Positions 17,631 to 24,783 of a stretch of 64,000 bases of DNA are shown piece after piece. A program made the translations under genes and the position numbers. Under the pieces are notes generated by a model. That model made no database searches, was not told the origin of the DNA, and saw nothing but the letters and a program-made list of their open reading frames with translations. This DNA comes from Oceanirhabdus seepicola. GTDB lineage: Bacteria > Bacillota > Clostridia > Clostridiales > Clostridiaceae. Every line of letters starts with the position of its first letter. Position 1 is the first letter of the stretch. The stretch is taken from NCBI RefSeq assembly GCF_023684385.1, contig NZ_JAGSOJ010000002.1, positions 124,001 through 188,000 on the forward strand, written 5' to 3'.

Positions 17631-17978
17631 GTGGATGAAATAACAAAATTTTTTAAAATATTGTCTGATGAAACACGTTTAAGAATACTAATTTTACTAT
17701 ATCATAGGAAACTTTGTGTATGTCAAATATGCGGAATTACGGGGGAGTCGCAACCTAAGATATCAAAGCATCTTGCAAAATTAAGGGATATGGGATTTGT
17801 AAAAGATCAACGAGTGGAGAAATTTGTTTTTTATAGATTAAGTATTGATGAACAAATGCTTAAAGAAATATTGATGATAATAATAGACAATATAGATGAT
17901 AATTCAAAATTTAGAAGTGATATTGAAAAAATTAAAGATGCAAAAAAATATCTTGAAACATGTAAGGGATTGATTTAA
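17631..17978 (+). CDS. ArsR/SmtB-family metalloregulator
   Basis: This 115-aa winged-helix regulator carries the LCVCQIC motif in the first recognition-helix region, the arsenite/metal-thiol binding site seen in ArsR (CVC pattern), followed by the DNA-contact helix SQPKISKHLAKLRDMG. Members repress their operon until a thiophilic metalloid binds the cysteines. The start is GTG with AAAGGAAG upstream. It is the first gene of a five-gene operon that includes an ArsP-type permease, which supports arsenical sensing. The extra Cys in the motif (CxCxxC) could allow another metal. Confidence 0.9.
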   Translation: MDEITKFFKILSDETRLRILILLYHRKLCVCQICGITGESQPKISKHLAKLRDMGFVKDQRVEKFVFYRLSIDEQMLKEILMIIIDNIDDNSKFRSDIEKIKDAKKYLETCKGLI

Positions 17979-18010
17979 GGAAAAAGATTATATCATAAGG
18001 GGGTTTTTGG

Positions 18011-18478
18011 TTGGAGAAGAAAAAATTTCGAACCTTAATTGGTGTTTTAGCATTAGTTCTAGTTGTCCTTTTATTTAAATGTATATTTCAAGTAGGTAAA
18101 AAAGATATATCATTACAATATAAAATCAATCTAAAGAGTCAATATGAAAATTTTAAGAAATCTAATAAACCATCAATGATTGTTTTTTCCTATAATGCTG
18201 ATTGTTGTCCAAACACTAAAAAGTTTTTTGATGAATATAATGGCAAAGTAGAGAAATTAATGATGGCATATGAAGATAAAATAAATATTTGGTTCATTAA
18301 CACAGGAATTTTAGAAGAGAAAGATGAGGAAGCATTACAAAACATTACAGAGGAAAATGAAGTTTCTAAAATACCATCAATTCTTCTAATGGATTCATCA
18401 GGGAAATCCATTAAAGTAATTCAAGGCATCTTTGATGAAGGGGAAGTTAGAGAAATTATAGATGGGATGGTGAAGTAA
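18011..18478 (+). CDS. Membrane-anchored thioredoxin-like protein
   Basis: A TTG start with an AGGGGG site gives a 155-aa product with one N-terminal helix (about 7-25) and a thioredoxin-like domain outside the membrane. The usual WCxxC is replaced by a DCCPNTK segment (FSYNADCCPNTKKFF), a vicinal Cys pair at the helix start. The cis-Pro loop is visible as VSKIPSILL. It lies directly before a CcdA-type electron carrier and probably receives electrons from it. The stop overlaps the ccdA start by one base (TAATG), so translation is coupled. Its redox partner is inferred from context. Confidence 0.82.
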   Translation: MEKKKFRTLIGVLALVLVVLLFKCIFQVGKKDISLQYKINLKSQYENFKKSNKPSMIVFSYNADCCPNTKKFFDEYNGKVEKLMMAYEDKINIWFINTGILEEKDEEALQNITEENEVSKIPSILLMDSSGKSIKVIQGIFDEGEVREIIDGMVK

Positions 18479-19137
18479 TGAGTATTGATGTAAATGCTAA
18501 TTTAATTACAACATTATTCTTTGTTTTTAGTACTGGATTAGTAAGTGGGTTAAGTCCATGCACCCTTCCAACAGTAACATTTGTGGCTGCATATGTTAAT
18601 GGTAAACAAAATTATTCAAAAAAAAGTGGGTTTATCATTTCCCTTGCATTCACTTTAGGAATAGCTTTTATGCTTTCAATCTTAGGTTTATTCGCAGGAG
18701 CTATTGGTTCAATTCTTAAAGATATTAAAGTTATAAATTATGTAATAGCTGTTATTTTATTAGTTATGGGTTTATGGCTGTTGAAAATATTTGATTTTGA
18801 TTTCAACAATAAAACAGTCCAGATTTTACCTAGAAAAGGTAGCGGTATAGTTGGAGCATTTTTACTTGGAATCCCCTTTGGAATTTCAGCATCTCCATGT
18901 ACTCTTCCTATAACTGCATCAATGATTGCTTATTCAGCTGAAAAAGGAAGTATGATTTATGGGATGCTATTAATGTTTACATATGCTTTAGGAAGAAGTA
19001 TGCCACTAATATTTGTAGGTACTTTTACGGACTTACTAAAAAATGTACAAATTTTATCAAAGTATCAAGAGCGGATTGAAAAAATTAGTGGAGCAATTTT
19101 AATTTTGATTGCTTTATATTTTATTTGGAAAGCATAA
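18478..19137 (+). CDS. ccdA: CcdA/DsbD-type transmembrane thiol reductant carrier
   Basis: This 219-aa, six-helix protein has the two inverted-repeat Cys motifs of CcdA, GLSPCTLPT (about 25-33) and SASPCTLPI (about 139-147). CcdA passes electrons from cytoplasmic thioredoxin across the membrane to extracytoplasmic thioredoxin-like proteins. No cytochrome c maturation genes are near; it lies between an anchored thioredoxin and an ArsP-type permease. The likely job is therefore to keep a thiol outside the membrane or in the permease reduced. The one-base overlap with the upstream gene indicates translational coupling. Confidence 0.9.
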   Translation: MSIDVNANLITTLFFVFSTGLVSGLSPCTLPTVTFVAAYVNGKQNYSKKSGFIISLAFTLGIAFMLSILGLFAGAIGSILKDIKVINYVIAVILLVMGLWLLKIFDFDFNNKTVQILPRKGSGIVGAFLLGIPFGISASPCTLPITASMIAYSAEKGSMIYGMLLMFTYALGRSMPLIFVGTFTDLLKNVQILSKYQERIEKISGAILILIALYFIWKA

Positions 19138-19168
19138 AGATATTAAGATATGAAAGGAAGTAAAAGTT

Positions 19169-20185
19169 TTGGATAAAGTAACATATTTATTTAGTTGGTT
19201 GAATAATCAAGTGCTAAAAATGACATGGCTTTCAGACCTTGTAAGATTACTTGTAGAGAAGGTATTTAGGTTGCCTGTTAATGAAAAATTAGGTGGAAGT
19301 ATACATTTCTTTATTTACGATACCATTAAGATTTTTATATTATTATCTGTATTGATTTTTCTAATATCATATATTCAAAGTTATTTTCCACCAGAGAAAA
19401 CTAAAAAAATACTTGGAGGCATAAAAGGAATAAAAGGAAATATACTCGGAGCTTTGCTTGGGACAGTGACACCATTTTGTAGTTGTTCAAGTATACCTAT
19501 TTTTATAGGGTTTACCTCGGCAGGACTTCCATTAGGGGTTACATTCTCATTCCTTATATCTTCACCACTAGTTGATTTAGCATCATTCTTAATATTGATG
19601 TCTTTCTTTGGTTTTAAGATTGCATTAGCATATGTAATTGTAGGATTGATTCTTGCAGTAATAGGTGGAACCATTATTGATAAATTAAAGATGGAAAAGT
19701 ATGTTGAAGGATATGTACTTGAGATAAAAAACACTGATTTAGAAGTTGAGGAAATGACACGAAAGGAACGTATAAATTTTTCTAAGGGACAGATAAGAGA
19801 TATTGTTAAAAGAGTATGGATTTATATATTAATTGGGGTAGGGATTGGAGCAACAATTCACAATTGGATTCCACAGGATGCCATAGAGAAAGTGATAGGT
19901 AGCAATAACCCATTCTCTGTAATTTTGGCAGCGGTAGTAGGTATTCCAATGTATGCTGATATATTTGGTACGATACCGATCGCAGAAGCTTTATTTGGAA
20001 AAGGGGTTGGGATTGGAACAGTATTATCATTTATGATGGCAGTAACTGCACTATCATTACCTTCAATGGTTATGCTTAGTAAGGTTGTAAAACCAAAACT
20101 ATTAGTATTATTTATAACAGTAGTATCTATTGGAATCATCATTATAGGATATTTATTTAATGCATTTTCATATATTTTAATATAA
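19169..20185 (+). CDS. ArsP/YraQ-family permease (DUF318)
   Basis: A TTG start after GAAAGGAAG gives a 338-aa protein with about eight membrane helices. The diagnostic TPFCSCSSIP motif (about 108-117) holds two cysteines at the entrance of a helix, as in ArsP, the efflux permease for trivalent methylated and aromatic arsenicals. The second half-repeat contains IPMYADIFG. The location downstream of arsR and between redox proteins supports a metalloid substrate. Other YraQ-family members have unknown substrates, so arsenical export is likely but not proven. Confidence 0.88.
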   Translation: MDKVTYLFSWLNNQVLKMTWLSDLVRLLVEKVFRLPVNEKLGGSIHFFIYDTIKIFILLSVLIFLISYIQSYFPPEKTKKILGGIKGIKGNILGALLGTVTPFCSCSSIPIFIGFTSAGLPLGVTFSFLISSPLVDLASFLILMSFFGFKIALAYVIVGLILAVIGGTIIDKLKMEKYVEGYVLEIKNTDLEVEEMTRKERINFSKGQIRDIVKRVWIYILIGVGIGATIHNWIPQDAIEKVIGSNNPFSVILAAVVGIPMYADIFGTIPIAEALFGKGVGIGTVLSFMMAVTALSLPSMVMLSKVVKPKLLVLFITVVSIGIIIIGYLFNAFSYILI

Positions 20186-20203
20186 ATAAAAGGGGGAGTA
20201 AAA

Positions 20204-20431
20204 ATGGTAATTAAAGTTTTAGGTTCAGGATGTGCTAATTGTAAAAAATTAGAGGAAAACACAAGGAAAGCTACCTTAGAATTAGGAATTGAAGCAACAA
20301 TTGAAAAGGTTACTGATTTTAAAGATATAGCAGCCTATGGTGTAATGAAAACACCTGCTCTTGTAGTGGATGAAAAGGTTAAATTAATGGGAAGAGTACC
20401 ATCAACAGAAGAAATCAAAAAGTATTTGTAA
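20204..20431 (+). CDS. Mini-thioredoxin (redox-active disulfide protein family)
   Basis: The 75-aa protein has a single thioredoxin-like domain with the active site GSGCANCKKL (CxxC at about 10-13) and a cis-Pro loop MKTPALVVD. It lacks a signal peptide and should be cytoplasmic. It is the last gene of the operon and is closely similar to the protein at 24407-24643. Such mini-thioredoxins often accompany YraQ-type permeases and ArsR regulators. It may hand electrons to CcdA or reduce/deliver the metalloid to the permease; both are inference. The ribosome binding site is GGGGGAG. Confidence 0.88.
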   Translation: MVIKVLGSGCANCKKLEENTRKATLELGIEATIEKVTDFKDIAAYGVMKTPALVVDEKVKLMGRVPSTEEIKKYL

Positions 20432-20462
20432 GAATAAGATAGGCATAACTACTAGTATATAA

Positions 20463-20524
20463 AAAAAGAGTTAAGTTATAAACATTAACTATAATGTTGA
20501 TGTTTAAAGCTTAACTCTTTCTTT
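20463..20524 (+). terminator. Terminator of the ars-like operon
   Basis: Outer arms aaagagttaag / cttaactcttt (20465-20475 and 20510-20520) enclose a second stem-rich segment; CTTT follows. It has the same arms as the hairpin at 17487, so both ends of the operon carry related hairpins. Confidence 0.8.
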
Positions 20525-20560
20525 ATAAAGGCTTAGTACATTTCAATCACACAGGAAAAA

Positions 20561-20598
20561 GAACGAATGTTCAAAATATAACATGAAAATGTTATAAT
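20561..20598 (+). promoter_or_regulatory. LexA-type (SOS) box over the Nudix gene promoter
   Basis: GAACGAATGTTC (20561-20572) fits the Firmicute LexA core GAAC-RNRY-GTTC. It overlaps a weak -35 (TTCAAA, 20570-20575) placed 17 bp before TATAAT (20593-20598). LexA bound here would block the Nudix gene promoter until DNA damage. Confidence 0.6.
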
Positions 20599-20630
20599 TA
20601 TTGAATGAGAGGTCATAAGGAGGAAAGAGC

Positions 20631-21059
20631 ATGGAAACTAAAGTATATAATCTAGGGAAATTTAGAAATGAGGAACTAAAATTCGCAGTGATAGTCGCAA
20701 AATTCAATAAAGAATTTGTGTATGTTAAGCATAAGGAGAGAAGTACTTGGGAGATTCCAGGTGGACATAGGGAAATGGATGAAGTGATTGATGATACAGC
20801 AAAAAGAGAACTTAGTGAAGAAACTGGAGCAACTAGGTTTAATATAGAAGCTGTATGTGATTATTCAGTTGAAAAAGTAGGTTGTGAAATTAATTATGGA
20901 AGAGTATACTATGCAGAAATTGAAGAGTTAGGAAAGTTACCTGATTTAGAAATAGGAGAAGTTAAACTGTTTGATAGTATGCCAGAGAATTTAACGTATC
21001 CTGAAATTCAACCTTTGTTATTTAAAATGGTGCAAGAAAATTTAAGGGGACAACGTTAG
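20631..21059 (+). CDS. Nudix hydrolase
   Basis: This 142-aa protein holds a complete Nudix box (GGHREMDEVIDDTAKRELSEETGA, residues about 43-66; G, E, RE and EE positions intact). The enzyme would hydrolyse a nucleoside diphosphate linked to another group, such as an oxidised nucleotide or a nucleotide sugar, using Mg2+. The promoter carries a LexA-type box, which points to nucleotide-pool sanitation during the SOS response; that is inference. The ribosome binding site is AAGGAGGAA. It appears monocistronic or loosely linked to the next gene. Confidence 0.9.
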   Translation: METKVYNLGKFRNEELKFAVIVAKFNKEFVYVKHKERSTWEIPGGHREMDEVIDDTAKRELSEETGATRFNIEAVCDYSVEKVGCEINYGRVYYAEIEELGKLPDLEIGEVKLFDSMPENLTYPEIQPLLFKMVQENLRGQR

Positions 21060-21131
21060 GAACGGGATATTTACGGAATTTGGCATATAATATATAATAT
21101 TATTAATTGTCAATAAAGTGGAGGAGATATA

Positions 21132-21731
21132 ATGAATTTATCACTAGGTAAAATAAAAGGTTATATAAAAGATTATCCTATTACTACTATAATTATATTA
21201 ATTAATACATTGATAGTTATATTTGTGGGGTTAAAGTTTGGTTTCAAAAACATTGGAGAGGTTTCTCGTTCTATAAGTAGCGTCACTAAGGTTAAAGAAG
21301 GAAATTATTGGATGATGTTTACATATACATTCTTACACATAAACATTCCACATTATTTTATAAACACATTCTTTATTATTTGTTTTTCAGGAATTATTGA
21401 GTATACTTTAGGTAAAGCAAAGTTCTTATTGTTCTTTATAATAACAGTTCTTGGATCATCAATAGTTATATTCTTTTTCAATCCAGGAGCGGTACTAATT
21501 TCATCTGGATTTGTATTTGGGATATTAGGATATTATATGTACATAGTTTTTCTTAAGAAGGATATGATAAGTAACCCCAAATTTAAAGGTAATCTTATAA
21601 AAATTACTATTATTTGTTGGATATTATCATTCCTTTATAAAGATGTAAATATAGTTGGTCATTTAGGTGGATTCATAACTGGATTTATATTCAGTATGGT
21701 TGAATTGAAAATATCAGCTTCGAATAAATAA
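21132..21731 (+). CDS. Rhomboid-family intramembrane serine protease
   Basis: The 199-aa protein has six hydrophobic segments. The catalytic elements of rhomboids are present: the H/N motif in TFLHINIPHYFINTF (about 65-79), the Ser loop ISSGFVFG (usual GxSGxxFG, Ser at about 124) and the His of VGHLGGFITG (about 175). It should cleave transmembrane helices of other proteins. The first Gly of GxSG is replaced, which is a mild deviation. The substrate cannot be guessed from context. A hairpin terminator follows. Confidence 0.85.
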   Translation: MNLSLGKIKGYIKDYPITTIIILINTLIVIFVGLKFGFKNIGEVSRSISSVTKVKEGNYWMMFTYTFLHINIPHYFINTFFIICFSGIIEYTLGKAKFLLFFIITVLGSSIVIFFFNPGAVLISSGFVFGILGYYMYIVFLKKDMISNPKFKGNLIKITIICWILSFLYKDVNIVGHLGGFITGFIFSMVELKISASNK

Positions 21732-21760
21732 AAAGATTAAGAAAATAACTAAAATAATAA

Positions 21761-21812
21761 GGTCATGAACGAATGTGCCATATAGGATACATTCGATCAT
21801 GGCTTTTTATTT
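21761..21812 (+). terminator. Terminator after the rhomboid gene
   Basis: catgaacgaatgt pairs with acattcgatcatg (one mismatch), extended by ggt/ggc, and TTTTTATTTATTTT follows. Confidence 0.85.
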
Positions 21813-21845
21813 ATTTTCATAGAAAATAAAAAATGGAAAATACTA

Positions 21846-21876
21846 TTGACCTTAACCTTACGTAAAATGATACAAT
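21846..21876 (+). promoter_or_regulatory. MerR-type promoter with 19-bp spacer
   Basis: TTGACC (21846-21851) and TACAAT (21871-21876) are 19 bp apart, the long spacing that MerR-family activators correct by twisting DNA. The spacer contains the dyad ttacgtaa. The gene just downstream encodes a MerR regulator, so autoregulation is likely. Confidence 0.65.
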
Positions 21877-21925
21877 AAATTCATGAAGTACTTCATATAA
21901 AACGAATCATTGTGGGAGTGATAGT

Positions 21926-22894
21926 ATGAATCAATTGAAGAAAATAGGGGAGATCTCCAGTGAATATGGAATAACTAGTAGAACATTAAGATATTATGAA
22001 GAAGTTGGCTTGATAGAAAGTATAAGGATTGGAGAAGCAAGGTATAGGGCATATGATAATAATGCTATACAGCGTATTCAACAGATAATACTCTTGAGAA
22101 AATTACAGTTGTCTGTAAAGGATATTCAGATTATATTCTCAACTGAAGATATGCCTGTTCTAATAAATATATTCCAAGGAAAATTAAATAACATAGATAA
22201 GGATATTCACGCCTTAAAGACTTTTCAATGGATCATACAAGAATTTTTGAGATTGCTTAAAGACAAGGAATACACTCGTGCAAGTGGTTTGAAACTTCTA
22301 ATGGAAAAGTCACAAGAAATAGAGAGTGAACATGATCAGGCGATAGAGAGTGAATCTAGAAGAAAATCACAAGAAGATAATTATATGGAGGAAATAAATA
22401 TGGCAATTAAAAAAATTTCTAAATTGGATGATGTTAGAATAATAAATCTTAGACCTATGAGAATAGCTTGGTATAGTCATATAAGTGATGAACCGGAGGA
22501 ACATGCTTGGAATGAGATGATAAATTGGGTTAAGGAGAACGAGTTAGATGAGCTTTTTACCAGCCGTTATTTTGGATTCGATAGTTGCCCACCACAGGAA
22601 GGAAGTTCTGAGTATGGGTATGAAGTCTGGGTAACTGTTGGGGAGGGGATTAAACCTTCAGGAAAAATAGGTATAAAAGAATTCAAAGGTGGATTATATG
22701 CTGTATCAAACACAAAAGGATGCCCAGGTGATAAAATACCTTTGGTATATAGAAATTTACATGAATGGATAAAAGAGAGTGATTATAATTTTGGAAATCA
22801 TCAATGTCTTGAAGAACACTTCCCCAACATTCCTTCAAAACAGGATGAAGAGTTCTTCTCACATCTTGATATATTCTATCCAATAAAAGAATAG
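21926..22894 (+). CDS. MerR-family regulator with GyrI-like effector domain
   Basis: This 322-aa protein begins with a MerR winged helix (KIGEISSEYGITSRTLRYYEEVGLI), then a dimerisation coiled coil (to about 150), then a GyrI-like/AraC effector-binding domain (about 160-320; YEVWVTVGEG, GGLYAVSNTKG, WIKESDYNF). This is the layout of BmrR-type regulators that sense bulky organic ligands and activate efflux genes. No efflux gene lies next to it on this strand. Autoregulation is suggested by the 19-bp spacer promoter upstream. Confidence 0.9.
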   Translation: MNQLKKIGEISSEYGITSRTLRYYEEVGLIESIRIGEARYRAYDNNAIQRIQQIILLRKLQLSVKDIQIIFSTEDMPVLINIFQGKLNNIDKDIHALKTFQWIIQEFLRLLKDKEYTRASGLKLLMEKSQEIESEHDQAIESESRRKSQEDNYMEEINMAIKKISKLDDVRIINLRPMRIAWYSHISDEPEEHAWNEMINWVKENELDELFTSRYFGFDSCPPQEGSSEYGYEVWVTVGEGIKPSGKIGIKEFKGGLYAVSNTKGCPGDKIPLVYRNLHEWIKESDYNFGNHQCLEEHFPNIPSKQDEEFFSHLDIFYPIKE

Positions 22895-22904
22895 AAATTG
22901 TATA

Positions 22905-22942
22905 AAAATACCCCCTTGTTAGGTTAAATCAACAAGGGGGTA
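22905..22942. terminator. Bidirectional terminator
   Basis: Perfect 12-bp arms tacccccttgtt (22909-22920) and aacaagggggta (22931-22942). The T-run is better on the minus strand, so it mainly ends the DUF975 gene, and also the convergent MerR gene. Confidence 0.88.
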
Positions 22943-22951
22943 ACTTATATA

Positions 22952-23698
22952 TTAATATTTATAGTCAGTTAGTTCATTAGGATCACATAATCCTGTACCT
23001 ATAGCATTATCTTTCAATGCTAAATATAACTCAGCATCTGTTGCATTTGTATAAGGCATTACCAAGAACTTACCTACAAATGGAATGAACATACTTAATA
23101 AATGCCATCCAATGAATGAAAGATCTAATACCCACATATCAAATTTATGACCTTGTGTCATAGCACTGCTCAACTCTATTGCTCTATCATAATCCATATT
23201 TGGGTTGTCACAAAGAATATAAGGTACCATTCTATAAGCATATGATTTCACTATTCCAGGTATTATCAAAAGAAGAGACCAGAAAAAGATAAATAAGTTT
23301 TTAATAAACATGGTTTTTACAATATTTGAGTATCTTCCTTTATTAAATCCATATCCTAAGTTATTCATATCAAAGTCCATTTCTGTTGATTTAAGGAAAT
23401 ATTTTTTCCCTCCAACTTGTATTGGGTTAGATATAAATACTGAAAAAAGAATTGCAAGTAAAATGGCAACTAAAGCTATTACAATAACTGTTATGATTAT
23501 AGGACTATATGATGAAAAATCAGTATTATCAATATGATAATTTATTCGATTTCTAGAAGACCGGGAGTAGCCTGAACCACTGCCAGAACTACCAGCAGCA
23601 CCTAAGAAAAATAAAATTGCACTAACCAACAATGCCTTCCAATATGAAGCTCGTAGAACCCCTTTTGCTCGGGTTTTAAGTTGCTCTCTTGTCCACAT
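22952..23698 (-). CDS. DUF975-family membrane protein
   Basis: The product of about 248 aa starts MWTREQLKTRAKGVLR, the standard beginning of DUF975 proteins (the family often annotated as integral membrane YciC-like). It has six hydrophobic segments, a Ser/Gly-rich loop after the first, and the conserved IIPGIVKSYAYRMVPYIL and DRAIELSSAMTQGHK segments. An upstream in-frame ATG at 23704 is too close to the GGAGAG site; ATG 23698 has good spacing. The function of the family is unknown. A distant relative in layout is the membrane protein at 41367. Confidence 0.85.
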   Translation of the reverse strand: MWTREQLKTRAKGVLRASYWKALLVSAILFFLGAAGSSGSGSGYSRSSRNRINYHIDNTDFSSYSPIIITVIVIALVAILLAILFSVFISNPIQVGGKKYFLKSTEMDFDMNNLGYGFNKGRYSNIVKTMFIKNLFIFFWSLLLIIPGIVKSYAYRMVPYILCDNPNMDYDRAIELSSAMTQGHKFDMWVLDLSFIGWHLLSMFIPFVGKFLVMPYTNATDAELYLALKDNAIGTGLCDPNELTDYKY

Positions 23699-23945
23699 AT
23701 ACATTCTCTCCTTAAAAATATTTAATAAATACATTTAATATCTTGGTATGTTTACTATTATACAGGATAAATCAAACTAAGTAAAGGGGTATTTATAAAC
23801 TTATTATAAAATAATAATAAGTTTATTATGGGATATTAATAATTTTTATTGAATTTAATTTTGCATAGTCAATTATATGTTCTAAGAATTAAAATTAGTT
23901 ATATATTTGAAGAGAATTTAGGAACAAAAAGAACAGATTATCATA

Positions 23946-23967
23946 ATATATGAGTATATTCATATAT
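23946..23967 (+). promoter_or_regulatory. Perfect inverted repeat, putative ArsR operator
   Basis: atatatga (23946-23953) and tcatatat (23960-23967) are exact reverse complements around gtatat, 31 bp before the arsR-like start at 23999. Its size and AT-rich dyad are like ArsR/SmtB operators. Confidence 0.6.
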
Positions 23968-23998
23968 AAGAATCTAAGGTGTTAAAGGAAGTGGAACT

Positions 23999-24379
23999 AT
24001 GAAATTAGTGAAATTATTCAAAGCTTTGGGGGATGAGACTAGAATTAGAATTATTAATCTACTTAGACATGGAGAATTATGTGTATGTGAAATTGAGAGT
24101 ATTTTAGAAATTAATCAGTCTAATGCATCAAGGCATCTTAGTAAATTAATTAATGTAGGATTGATAAAAAATTACAAAAAAGCTCAGTACGTATACTATA
24201 GCCTGGATATTTCAATAGTTGAGAACCATCTTTTTATTAATCAGCTTATTAAGGACGAATTTGTTAAGGAATATAGATTAATTGAAGATATTGAGAAGCT
24301 AAAGGATTATAAAAAAAGTAATATTACATGTGATGATATCAAGAATGGGAGAGTTTGTTCAAAACTAAAAAAAGCATAA
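23999..24379 (+). CDS. ArsR/SmtB-family regulator (second copy)
   Basis: This 126-aa winged-helix protein has the ELCVCEIESIL thiol motif (CVC at about 33-35) and recognition helix NQSNASRHLSKLINVG. It is a paralogue of the regulator at 17631 and also precedes a mini-thioredoxin gene. Its C-terminal tail adds two more cysteines (NITCDDIKNGRVCSK), which could form a second metal site. The start ATG follows AAAGGAAGTGG. A perfect inverted repeat just upstream suggests autorepression. Confidence 0.9.
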   Translation: MKLVKLFKALGDETRIRIINLLRHGELCVCEIESILEINQSNASRHLSKLINVGLIKNYKKAQYVYYSLDISIVENHLFINQLIKDEFVKEYRLIEDIEKLKDYKKSNITCDDIKNGRVCSKLKKA

Positions 24380-24406
24380 CAATTAGTTATTTAGGAGGAA
24401 GTGTTT

Positions 24407-24643
24407 ATGATTATCAAGATTTTAGGTTCGGGATGTAGTAAGTGTAACAAGCTTGAGGAGAGGGCCAGAAAAGCTTTGAAGGAATTAGGAATTAATGTAC
24501 CTGTGATTAAGGTAGGAGATTATAGACAGATTATGGGATATGGAGTTATGACTACTCCAGCACTTGTTATTAATGATCAAGTAGTTGTTATGGGGAAGGT
24601 TCCTTCTGTGAAAGAGATAAAGGGAATTCTACTAAATTATTAA
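24407..24643 (+). CDS. Mini-thioredoxin (second copy)
   Basis: The 78-aa protein MIIKILGSGCSKCNKLEE... has a CxxC active site and cis-Pro loop MTTPALVIN, and is clearly paralogous to the protein at 20204-20431. It forms a two-gene operon with the arsR-like gene 27 bp upstream. An in-frame GTG at 24401 is only two bases from the AGGAGG site; the ATG at 24407 is properly spaced. No permease is attached here, so it may act with the permease of the larger operon 4 kb away, which is inference. Confidence 0.88.
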   Translation: MIIKILGSGCSKCNKLEERARKALKELGINVPVIKVGDYRQIMGYGVMTTPALVINDQVVVMGKVPSVKEIKGILLNY

Positions 24644-24715
24644 AGAGTATATTTAAATATTCTGAAAGTCAACAACTTATCCACAGATACAAGAATTTAT
24701 GATTTCTCATATAGT

Positions 24716-24756
24716 AAAAAACATAGTTTTCCACATTGAAAAACTATGTTTTTCTT
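24716..24756. terminator. Bidirectional terminator
   Basis: aaaacatagtttt and aaaactatgtttt flank ccacattg, with A- and T-runs at the two ends. It separates the arsR-thioredoxin pair from the convergent M42 peptidase gene. Confidence 0.88.
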
Positions 24757-24783
24757 TTATTTGACTATGTCTTAGCTATATAA

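Noticed and set aside
18478..19137. CcdA as part of a cytochrome c maturation system
   Set aside because: No ccs/res genes or c-type haem motifs are present in the window; the neighbours are ArsR, thioredoxins and an ArsP-type permease.
24677..24685. TTATCCACA, an exact DnaA-box consensus
   Set aside because: It is single, with no cluster of boxes, no AT-rich unwinding region and no dnaA/dnaN nearby. A similar site inside the gene at 46320-46976 shows such matches occur by chance.
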